NCBI RefSeq assembly: GCF_019599145.1
Contig: NZ_CP080647.1
Coordinates: 8,928,001 to 8,992,000 of the forward strand
From: Streptomyces akebiae
Lineage (GTDB): Bacteria > Actinomycetota > Actinomycetes > Streptomycetales > Streptomycetaceae
DNA length: 64,000 bases
Direction: 5' to 3'
In this document: one piece after another, positions 57,631 through 64,000 of the stretch
Numbering within the stretch: the stretch's first letter is position 1
Layout of the letters: every line of letters starts with the position of its first letter
Notes under the pieces: model-generated
The model's database searches: none
Seen by the model: only the letters and a program-made list of their open reading frames with translations
What the model was told of the DNA's origin: nothing
Position numbers and translations under genes: made by a program

Positions 57631-58467
57631 TCAAGAAACACTTTCGGCTTGCTTGGCCCCGGCCCGGCCGTCAGCGGCCTTCGGGCGGCTGCCCGCGGCG
57701 AGGAACGACGCCATGCGGTCCTGCGCCTGACGGCCGTCGGCGAGGGCGGCGATCAGCCGTGCCTCCTCGGCGAGGTGGCGGCGCAGCTCCTCGCCGGTGC
57801 CGACGCGCAGCAGGCCCTTCGAGGCCCGCAGCGCGTCCCCGGCGCCGGCGGCCAGATCGGCCGCGATCCGATGCGCCGCGTCGTCCAGTTCCCCGTCGTC
57901 CACCGACCGGGAGACCAGGCCCCAGCGTTCGGCGTCGTCGCCGGTCAGGACGCGATTGGTCAGGATCAGGTCCGCCGCCCTGCGGGGGCCCAGCAGCCGT
58001 GGCAGGAACCACGAGGCCCCGCAGTCCGGTGTGAGTCCGATCGCCGTGTACGCCAGCCGGAACCGCGCCGACCGGGCCGCCAGAACGATGTCACCCACCA
58101 CGGCGAGGCCGATCCCCCCGCCCGCGGCCGCGCCGCGCACCGCCGTCACCAGCGGCACCGGCAGTTCGTACAGGGCCTGTATCGCGGCGTGCGCGGCGCT
58201 CGCCACGGCGTGCACGTAGGCGCCGGTCCCCGCACCGAGACCGGCGAAGGCGCGCAGGTCACCGCCCACGCAGAAGCTGCCGCCCGTCGACCGCAGCAGG
58301 ACCGCGCCGCCCGGGTCCGCGGCCACCTCGACGGCCGTGTCCCGCAGCGCCTCGGCCGTCCCCAGGTCCAGGGCGTTTCCCCGGCCGGGATCGTCCAGCC
58401 TCAACTCCACGACCCCGTCGGGGTGCCGGACGATCCGGACCGGTTCGGTGCTCGCTGGGACGCTCAT
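57631..58467 (-). CDS. Enoyl-CoA hydratase/isomerase (crotonase) family protein
   Basis: 278 residues. The crotonase core has FCVGGDLRAFAGLGAG near 66 as the first oxyanion-hole segment and VTAVRGAAAGGGIGLAVVGD near 108-127 as the second. The positions of the usual catalytic Glu pair read AYTAIGLTPDCGASWFLPRL near 140-159, where the first Glu-equivalent is not obvious and the second is Asp, so isomerase or hydrolase activity is possible. The ATG at 58467 follows AGGAGAAG; the longer frame has no support. It is divergent from an acyl-CoA dehydrogenase at 58587 and follows the six-gene operon by 88 bases downstream. Confidence 0.86.
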   Translation of the reverse strand: MSVPASTEPVRIVRHPDGVVELRLDDPGRGNALDLGTAEALRDTAVEVAADPGGAVLLRSTGGSFCVGGDLRAFAGLGAGTGAYVHAVASAAHAAIQALYELPVPLVTAVRGAAAGGGIGLAVVGDIVLAARSARFRLAYTAIGLTPDCGASWFLPRLLGPRRAADLILTNRVLTGDDAERWGLVSRSVDDGELDDAAHRIAADLAAGAGDALRASKGLLRVGTGEELRRHLAEEARLIAALADGRQAQDRMASFLAAGSRPKAADGRAGAKQAESVS

Positions 58468-58586
58468 CACGCTTCTCCTGCCGTCTTCCCGTCGCCGGGT
58501 GCTTCCCGGCAAGATACTGAAGACGCTATACAGTTTCCAGGACGCGGCGGGCACCGATGCCCGTACGCCCGTCGGCGGGAGGCCAC
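58468..58586. promoter_or_regulatory. Divergent promoter, enoyl-CoA hydratase / acyl-CoA dehydrogenase
   Basis: 119 bases with an AT-richer core AAGATACTGAAGACGCTATA near 58511-58530, followed by CAG. TATACAG and AGATACT could be -10 boxes of the two opposite promoters. Confidence 0.4.
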
Positions 58587-59804
58587 GTGCCCATCCAGTT
58601 CGATATCGATCCGGCTGTCGCGCATCTCGCCGCGTCCACCGCCGAGTTCGTGCGCGAGGTCGTCATTCCGGCCGAGCGCGAGTGCGGCGGGTCCGTGCAC
58701 GACGCCCCCGAGGCACTGCGCGAAACCCTGCAGAAAGCCGCCCGGGAGGCGGGAGTGTTCGCTCCGCACGTACCCACGCGCTGGGGCGGACACGGGCTCG
58801 ACCTGCGCGGCCAGGCGCTGGTGTTCGAGGCGGCGGGCTACTCGCTGCTCGGACCGCTGGCGCTGAACTGCGCGGCCCCCGACGAGGGCAACATGCACCT
58901 GTTGGAGAAGGTGGCCACCGACGAGCAGAAGCAGAGGTATCTGGCTCCGCTCGCCGCGGGCGAGACCCGCTCCTGCTTCGCCATGACCGAACCGGCTCCT
59001 GGAGCCGGTGCCGATCCCCGCTCCCTGCGGACCACCGCGACCCGGGTGCCCGGCGGCTGGCGCATCGACGGGCACAAATGGTTCATCACCGGTGCCCACG
59101 GTGCCGACTTCGCCATCGTCATGGCCCGGACCTCCGGCAGCCCCGGCGACCCGGGCGGCGCCACCATGTTCCTGGTCGACGCGGACACCCCCGGCATGCG
59201 TCTCGTCCGGTCCATCGAGACCCTGGACGAGTCGCTCTTCGCCGGACACAGCGAGATCCTCTTCGAGGACTGCGTGGTGGGGGAGGACCAGGTGCTCGGC
59301 GCGGTGGATCACGGCTTCGAAGGCGCCCAGGTCCGGCTCGGACCAGCCCGGATGACCCACTGCATGCGCTGGCTGGGAGCCGCCCGCCGCGCCCAGGACG
59401 TCGCGCTGGAACGGGCGGGCAGCCGGATGGCGTTCGGCTCGGTGCTGGGAGACCTCGGCATGGTCCAGCAGATGCTGGCCGACTCCGAGATCGACATCGA
59501 GGCGAGCCGCGCACTGATCCTGCGCACCGCCTGGGAGCTGGACACCGGCTCCACCGCCGCCTCTCAGCTGACCTCGGTGTCCAAGACCTTCGTGGCGGAG
59601 GCGGTGAACCGGGTGGTGGACCGGGCGGTGCAGATCTGCGGAGCGCTCGGCATCTCGGCCGCCGACGCCCCGCTGGCCCGCCTCTTCAGGGAGGTCCGGC
59701 CGTTCCGCATCTACGACGGCCCCTCGGAGACCCACCGCTTCGCCATAGCGCGCCGCGCGGTACGGCCCTACCGGCAGCCACGCCCGACCACCGCCGACGG
59801 CTGA
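58587..59804 (+). CDS. Acyl-CoA dehydrogenase (ACAD10/11-like)
   Basis: 405 residues. The signature is SCFAMTEPAPGAGADPRSLR near 131-150, then WRIDGHKWFITGAHGADFAI near 162. The C-terminal loop RPFRIYDGPSETHRFAIARR near 370 has the catalytic Asp-Gly-Pro-Ser-Glu pattern of ACAD10/ACAD11-type enzymes, in which Asp takes the base position. The GTG at 58587 follows GGGAGG; an ATG at 58557 would add ten residues. It uses ETF as acceptor. The substrate is likely a hydroxylated or long/branched acyl-CoA, by family only. Confidence 0.89.
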   Translation: MPIQFDIDPAVAHLAASTAEFVREVVIPAERECGGSVHDAPEALRETLQKAAREAGVFAPHVPTRWGGHGLDLRGQALVFEAAGYSLLGPLALNCAAPDEGNMHLLEKVATDEQKQRYLAPLAAGETRSCFAMTEPAPGAGADPRSLRTTATRVPGGWRIDGHKWFITGAHGADFAIVMARTSGSPGDPGGATMFLVDADTPGMRLVRSIETLDESLFAGHSEILFEDCVVGEDQVLGAVDHGFEGAQVRLGPARMTHCMRWLGAARRAQDVALERAGSRMAFGSVLGDLGMVQQMLADSEIDIEASRALILRTAWELDTGSTAASQLTSVSKTFVAEAVNRVVDRAVQICGALGISAADAPLARLFREVRPFRIYDGPSETHRFAIARRAVRPYRQPRPTTADG

Positions 59805-60064
59805 TCGTGCCGCGGGGCGCCTGCACGGGAGGCGTGCCCGGTCGGGTGCCCTGCGTCTGTGTCGAGGAGGCACGTGTTCTTCGGTGAGCACGACGCAGGG
59901 GGTTGTCCTGGGCCTGCTCCCTGAACCGCGTATGGACAGCCGGCGGGGCCTTGCGTGTCCCGGCCCGCTCTTGCCAGCCGGACGGCGGTCCGCTACTTTC
60001 CTGAGTTCCGGACTATTGTCCGTTTGGTGATGAGCTCGTGGGTGTGAGCCCGGAGGGAGGGGGA
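59805..60064. promoter_or_regulatory. Gap upstream of TetR (C), with operator
   Basis: 260 bases. CGGACTATTGTCCG (60009-60022) is an inverted repeat matching the two CGGACA-type sites near 61537 and 61568. A short frame behind GAGGAGG at 59874-59924 encodes only 16 residues and is not counted as a gene. Confidence 0.5.
60009..60022. promoter_or_regulatory. CGGACA-type operator 1
   Basis: CGGACTATTGTCCG has arms CGGAC / GTCCG and lies 43 bases upstream of the TetR (C) start used here. Together with 61537 and 61568 it defines the consensus CGGACA-2-TGTCCG. Confidence 0.7.
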
Positions 60065-60646
60065 GTGCGGACCGGGAACGAGGGACCTCAGCGCTCGGAC
60101 GCGCAGCGCAATCGCGAGCGCATCCTGCAGGTGGCGCTGGCCGAGTTGTCGCGCGACGTGGATGCCCCGCTGAGTTCGATCGCCAAGAAGGCGGGGGTCG
60201 GGCAGGGCACGTTCTACCGCAACTTCCCCAACCGTGAAGCTCTGGTCCTGGAGGTCCACCGCCACGAGGTGCGCCAGCTCACCGACGCCGCGGCGGGACT
60301 GCTCGGAACCCGGGCGCCCGACCAGGCCCTGCGTGAGTGGATGGACCAGCTCGCCCGCTTCGCCGTGGCCAAGGCCGGCCTGTCGGACGCGATGCGTCGG
60401 ATCGTCGGTACGTCGGACGGTCCGGCACAGCCGGGATACGCGTTGGTCGTCGAGGCGATCGAGGCCCTGCTCGCCGCCAACCACGAGGTCGGCGCCATTC
60501 GCCCGGGCGTGACGGCCGACGACTTCCTCCTGGCCATCGCCGGTGTCTGGCAGATCGATTCCCGCGGGGACTGGCAGGCCCAGAGCGCTCGCCTTCTCGA
60601 CCTCGTGATGGACGGCCTGCGCGTGGGGGCCCCTGGACCGCGTTGA
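60065..60646 (+). CDS. TetR family regulator (C)
   Basis: 193 residues. The helix-turn-helix (about 10-60) reads SDAQRNRERILQVALAELSR then PLSSIAKKAGVGQGTFYRNF and PNREALVLEV. The ligand domain has the TetR C-terminal pattern DQLARFAVAKAGLSDAMRRI near 95. The GTG at 60065 is behind GGAGGGAGG; a GTG at 60038 would add nine residues. Palindromes of one type lie upstream of it and upstream of the convergent oxidoreductase gene, so it probably represses both itself and that gene. The inducer is unknown. Confidence 0.88.
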   Translation: MRTGNEGPQRSDAQRNRERILQVALAELSRDVDAPLSSIAKKAGVGQGTFYRNFPNREALVLEVHRHEVRQLTDAAAGLLGTRAPDQALREWMDQLARFAVAKAGLSDAMRRIVGTSDGPAQPGYALVVEAIEALLAANHEVGAIRPGVTADDFLLAIAGVWQIDSRGDWQAQSARLLDLVMDGLRVGAPGPR

Positions 60647-60857
60647 GGTCGACCTCAACCCTCGGCCGCAGGGCTGGGCGTCGGCGCTGACGGCGCCGCC
60701 GTCGCCGCGGAGGGAGGAGGCGGGGTCGATGCCGCTTCTCGCCGAGCTCGACGGCACGTCGCAGGACGGCGCGAACGGTCCCGGGATCGCGGGCGGTCGG
60801 AGGGGGCTTCGCGAGCGCTGACATCGAGTGGCACGGAATGCGATGCGGGGCCGCTCG

Positions 60858-61484
60858 TCAGTCCGTGATGACGGCCTGCCGGTTGATCCACTCGGTGCTT
60901 CGGGCCGCCTTGTACAGGAAGTCGGCGACGTCCGCGCGGCTGATCGTCGGGTTCCCCTTCATCGGCAGGCGCTCGCCGACGTGGTAGGTGCCCTTGGCGG
61001 GGGCCTTGGTCAGCATGGTCGGATAGACCAGCGTCCAGTCCAGGCCACTCGAGCGGATCGCGTTCTCGGAGAGCTCCTTGTTCGCGTAGATGTTCCGCAG
61101 CAGCGTGCTGTATATGGCCTTCTGCACGGCGCTCGCCGACCGATAGGTGTCCCCCACGCCGAACGAGGACAGCCAGACCAGGCGGGAGACACCCACGTCC
61201 CTGGCCGCACCGATGACGGCCGCCGCGGCGCGGGTGAACAGGTCGTCGGCGCGCACGGAGGTGCTCCTGCCGAGGGCCGATACGACGACGTCCTGGCCGA
61301 TCATGGCCTTCGCGACATCGTGGTGCGAGGTGGCGTCGCCGACGACCACCGTGACCTGGTCCGCCAGGTCCTCCAGCGCCTCCGGCCTGCGCGCCAGGAG
61401 CGTGACCTTGTCGCCGGACTGAAGGGCCAGGTCGACGATGTGGCGACCGGTAGGGCCGGTCGCACCGAGGATGAGCAGATTCAT
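60858..61484 (-). CDS. NAD(P)-binding oxidoreductase (SDR-like, NmrA/biliverdin reductase B type)
   Basis: 208 residues. The N-terminal cofactor loop is LLILGATGPTGRHIVDLALQ near 3-22, then LARRPEALEDL, VVGDATSHHDVAKAM near 47, and a C-terminal SGLDWTLVYPTMLTKAPAKG near 146-165 with the usual WTxxRP-like turn. No SDR Tyr/Lys pair is evident, as in atypical family members. The ATG at 61484 is clear. Two CGGACA-type palindromes lie 53-97 bases upstream. It is convergent with TetR (C); 211 bases between their stops hold no gene. It may respond to redox or quinone stress. Confidence 0.85.
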   Translation of the reverse strand: MNLLILGATGPTGRHIVDLALQSGDKVTLLARRPEALEDLADQVTVVVGDATSHHDVAKAMIGQDVVVSALGRSTSVRADDLFTRAAAAVIGAARDVGVSRLVWLSSFGVGDTYRSASAVQKAIYSTLLRNIYANKELSENAIRSSGLDWTLVYPTMLTKAPAKGTYHVGERLPMKGNPTISRADVADFLYKAARSTEWINRQAVITD

Positions 61485-61536
61485 GGGCAGGAGAAACCTT
61501 CCGGGTGCCGCGGGGATGGTGTGCGGAACACCTAAG

Positions 61537-61550
61537 CGGACAGGTGTCCG
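61537..61550. promoter_or_regulatory. CGGACA-type operator 2
   Basis: CGGACAGGTGTCCG has perfect 6-base inverted arms around GG. It is 53 bases upstream of the oxidoreductase start and is the best copy of the TetR (C) motif. Confidence 0.75.
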
Positions 61551-61567
61551 GTACCGGGAGAACGTAC

Positions 61568-61581
61568 CGGACAGCTATCCG
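61568..61581. promoter_or_regulatory. CGGACA-type operator 3
   Basis: CGGACAGCTATCCG, extended to ACCGGACAGCTATCCGGT, is a near-perfect palindrome 31 bases (centre to centre) from operator 2, about three helical turns, so both could be bound side by side. Confidence 0.7.
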
Positions 61582-61766
61582 GTTGACAAGAGTCGGCCGT
61601 CCCGGAAGGGGGCCGTGGTGCCCGTCGCTCGCGAGCCCCGCTCGACGCCGGTGGTCATTCGGGGGCGCATCTCTTGCGTGAATCGACGGTGCGGCCTTAG
61701 CGTGAAGTAACCGTTTTCTATCGCTCTTCCTCGGAGGTTCAGCTGCACACGCCAGTCACCGGCCCG

Positions 61767-63662
61767 GTGCGTCCCGGTGCGCACTCGGCCGCGACGCACC
61801 GCCCCGCCTCCGTCGCGCGCATCACGGACGGCTTCTGGGCGACGCGTCGCCGGATCAACGCCGAGGTGTCGATCCCGGAAGGGCCGCAGCGGCTGGAGGA
61901 AGCCGGGAACCTCGCCAACCTGCGGTCGGCCGCGGAACCGGGTACGGCACCCGCGTTCTCGGGCGACTTCCAGTTCCAGGATTCCGATGTCTACAAGTGG
62001 CTCGAAGCGGCCTGTTGGCAGCTGGCCGACACGCCGGACCCCGGCCTCGCCGGTGAAGCCGCACGGATCGTCCGGCTCATCACCGATGCCCAGTCGGAGA
62101 ACGGCTACCTGCAGACGTACTACCAACTCGGCGGCGGCGAGCCGTGGACCGAACTCGGCTGGGGCCACGAGCTGTACTGCGCCGGCCATCTGATGCAGGC
62201 CGCGGTGGCCCACCACCGTGCCACCGGCAGCCGCGACCTGCTGGACGTCGCCGGCAGGTTCGCCGACCACATCGACTCCGTCTTTGGGCCAGGCAAGCAG
62301 GTGGACGGGGTGTGCGGCCACCCCGAGGTGGAGACGGCCCTCATCGAGCTCTACCGAACCACCGACGACGAGCGCTATCTGGAACTGGCCCGCTACTTCC
62401 TGGAACGGCGCGGGCACGGCGCCCTGGCTTCAGGCACCGACCGCGGCCACGACCGCGATCCGGGGTCCGCGTACTGGCAGGACCACATCCCGATCCGCGA
62501 GGCCCAGGAGGTGACCGGGCACTCCGTGCGCCAGCTCTACCTCCTCGCGGGCGCCGCCGATCTGGCGACCGAGACGGGAGACGTCCGGCTCCGGCAGGCA
62601 CTGGAGCGGCTGTGGACGGATGCGGTCTCCACCAAGACGTACCTCACCGGCGGGATGGGCTCGCGGCACGACTGGGAAGCCTTCGGGGACGCGTACGAGC
62701 TTCCCTCCGACCGCGCGTACACCGAGACCTGCGCTGCCATCGCCTCGGTCCACTTCAGCTGGCGGATGGCCCTGCTCACCGGCGAGGCCCGTTACTCGGA
62801 CCTCATCGAACGCACGCTGTACAACGGTTTCCTCGGGGGCGCGGGGCTGGACGGCCGCACCTGGCTGTACGTCAACCCGCTCCAGCGGCGTGCGCACACG
62901 CACGAGCGCCCCGGCGACCAGACCTCGCGGCGTACGCCCTGGTTCCGCTGCGCCTGCTGCCCGCCCAACGCCATGCGCCTGCTGGCCAGTCTCCCGTACT
63001 ACTTCGCCGACGTCGCCGTCGACGACAGCGGTCTGCGCCTGCACCAGTACGCCACCGGCGAGTACGCGGGTGGCGGCCTCGCGGTCCGCGTGGCCACCGC
63101 ATACCCGTGGGACGGCACAGTGACCGTGACCGTCGACGACGCTCCCGCCGCGGAACGCACCCTGGCCCTGCGGATTCCCGCGTGGTGCGAGGAGTTCCGG
63201 CTTGCCGTGAACGGAACGCCCGTGCGGGAGCGGCCGGAGCGTGGCTGGCTGCGCGTCACCCGGTCCTTCCGGCCGGGCGACACCGTCCGGCTCGAACTCA
63301 CCCTGCGGGTACGCCTGACCCACCCGCACCCGTACGTCGATGCCGTGCGCGGATGCGTGGCGCTGGAGCGCGGCCCGCTGGTGTACTGCCTGGAGGAAGC
63401 CGACAACGCCGGTGGCCTCGACGGTGTCGTCCTCGACACCTCGACGGCACCCACTGTGCGGGACCGCCCCGATCTGCTCGGCGGTGTCTCCACCGTCGTC
63501 GCTTCCGGTCGACGTCTCGCGTCGGACGAGGCGGGGTGGTGGCCGTATCGCACGGAGGCCGCATCCGCCGACCGGCCCGTCGAGCTGACCGCCGTGCCCT
63601 ATTACGCCTGGGCGAACCGTGGCGACGGCGCCATGCGCGTGTGGATACCGCAACGGCGGTGA
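61767..63662 (+). CDS. Glycoside hydrolase family 127 (beta-L-arabinofuranosidase-like)
   Basis: 631 residues. The alpha-barrel domain (about 15-420) starts ARITDGFWATRRRINAEVSI and includes SENGYLQTYYQ and WGHELYCAGHLMQAAVA. Active-site residues are the Glu-x-Cys in YTETCAAIASVHFSW near 320-334 and the Cys pair in CACCPPNAMRLLASLP near 395-410, which with a Glu bind zinc in GH127. A C-terminal beta-sandwich follows (TLALRIPAWCEEFRLAVNGT near 468). No signal peptide is seen, so it is cytosolic. GTG 61767 is a conservative start; a CTG at 61743 has GGAGG five bases upstream and would give eight more residues. It is the only carbohydrate-cleaving enzyme in the window. Confidence 0.9.
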   Translation: MRPGAHSAATHRPASVARITDGFWATRRRINAEVSIPEGPQRLEEAGNLANLRSAAEPGTAPAFSGDFQFQDSDVYKWLEAACWQLADTPDPGLAGEAARIVRLITDAQSENGYLQTYYQLGGGEPWTELGWGHELYCAGHLMQAAVAHHRATGSRDLLDVAGRFADHIDSVFGPGKQVDGVCGHPEVETALIELYRTTDDERYLELARYFLERRGHGALASGTDRGHDRDPGSAYWQDHIPIREAQEVTGHSVRQLYLLAGAADLATETGDVRLRQALERLWTDAVSTKTYLTGGMGSRHDWEAFGDAYELPSDRAYTETCAAIASVHFSWRMALLTGEARYSDLIERTLYNGFLGGAGLDGRTWLYVNPLQRRAHTHERPGDQTSRRTPWFRCACCPPNAMRLLASLPYYFADVAVDDSGLRLHQYATGEYAGGGLAVRVATAYPWDGTVTVTVDDAPAAERTLALRIPAWCEEFRLAVNGTPVRERPERGWLRVTRSFRPGDTVRLELTLRVRLTHPHPYVDAVRGCVALERGPLVYCLEEADNAGGLDGVVLDTSTAPTVRDRPDLLGGVSTVVASGRRLASDEAGWWPYRTEAASADRPVELTAVPYYAWANRGDGAMRVWIPQRR

Positions 63663-63735
63663 ACAGGCTGGTGGTGACGGCGTCCGGGGCCACGGTGACC
63701 TGCCGCGAGCCGCGAGCCGTCACCCGGTTACCCGG

Positions 63736-63909
63736 TCACCACGCCCTCGGCGCGTTACGGCGTGGAGAACAGACCGGGCCCGAGGACGAGGAGCGGTGGG
63801 AGCGAAGGCCGTTCGTGACCCGTAGGAAATCCAGCTTCTCCGCATCGGTGGAACCCGCGGCCACCGTGTAGACGACGAGGCGGACACCGCAGCCTGGGAC
63901 GGTGAGCAC
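63736..63909 (-). pseudogene. Possible remnant of an MmyB-type XRE regulator C terminus
   Basis: A 57-codon leftward frame contains VLTVPGCGVRLVVYTVAAGS then TDAEKLDFLRV, which resembles the closing strand and helix (RLVVYTAEPGSPSAEAL) of MmyB-like regulators. Upstream the frame is closed by a stop near 63934, and no helix-turn-helix part is present before the window ends. It therefore looks like a decayed fragment, though a short real protein cannot be excluded. The rest of 63663-64000 shows no gene. Confidence 0.35.
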
Positions 63910-64000
63910 ATCGCAGTCGGAGCTGCCCGGCGGTCAGCGACCCCACCATGCCGGGGGCCGCTGAGTACAGATGGGTGTGGCGAGCATCGGATCCGGCAGG

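Noticed and set aside
59874..59924. 16-residue frame behind a GAGGAGG site
   Set aside because: It is too short to support, has no conserved feature and may be chance in G-rich DNA.

Overview
This is a high-GC actinobacterial chromosome segment, almost certainly Streptomyces. Support comes from third-position G/C in every gene, many GTG starts, ATGA/GTGA-coupled operons, GGAGG-type ribosome binding sites, and an intergenic element at 32046-32158 of a kind common in Streptomyces genomes. No rRNA, tRNA, CRISPR array, insertion sequence or phage gene was seen. The window reads as one long catabolic neighbourhood of about 50 genes. It is dense in acyl-CoA chemistry (five acyl-CoA dehydrogenase-fold proteins, two 3-hydroxyacyl-CoA dehydrogenases, two thiolase-fold proteins, a B12 mutase, an enoyl-CoA hydratase, ETF), in ring or C-H oxygenation (two Rieske oxygenases, an extradiol dioxygenase, a two-component flavin monooxygenase), in transport (an MFS permease, a sugar-type ABC importer) and in local regulators (AraC, LacI, three TetR).

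Layout. 1-3249: CoA-transferase tail, glutaryl-CoA-dehydrogenase-like enzyme, etfB, etfA. 3707-5379: flavin reductase plus acyl-CoA-dehydrogenase-fold monooxygenase, divergent from an AraC regulator (5791-6747). 6891-10854: 3-hydroxyacyl-CoA dehydrogenase, zinc dehydrogenase, CMD-family protein, extradiol dioxygenase. 10966-20164: a block tied together by LacI-type operators (enolase paralogue, FMN reductase, LacI repressor, FAH-fold enzyme, MFS transporter, D-2-hydroxyacid dehydrogenase, APH-fold kinase, cupin). 20243-24378: second 3-hydroxyacyl-CoA dehydrogenase and fused isobutyryl-CoA mutase IcmF. 24471-31242: oxygenase reductase, thiolase, histidine phosphatase, acyl-CoA ligase, acyl-CoA dehydrogenase, SDR, then a ThuA-like protein. 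32138-40319: ABC importer with alcohol dehydrogenase, divergent from a Rieske oxygenase-ferredoxin-small protein-MDR reductase operon.

40405-45492: ABM-family protein, a PEP-utilizer lacking an ATP-grasp domain, SDR, second Rieske oxygenase, VOC protein. 45575-49037: 2-oxoacid dehydrogenase E1 alpha, E1 beta and an E2 with two subunit-binding domains, without E3. 49427-50850: two divergent TetR regulators. 50857-57542: a six-gene coupled operon (SDR, thiolase-fold protein, DUF35 partner, acyl-CoA dehydrogenase, PPDK-like protein with a degraded nucleotide-binding region, unknown protein). 57631-59804: enoyl-CoA hydratase divergent from an acyl-CoA dehydrogenase. 60065-61484: TetR with its own operator motif and an NAD(P)-binding oxidoreductase. 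61767-63662: GH127 glycosidase, followed by a probable regulator remnant.

The least explained parts are three. The LacI-operator block combines a 2-hydroxyacid dehydrogenase, a kinase and an enolase paralogue with an altered active site. The PPDK-like protein is translationally coupled to an unknown protein. The second PEP-phosphotransfer protein sits in a Rieske operon.
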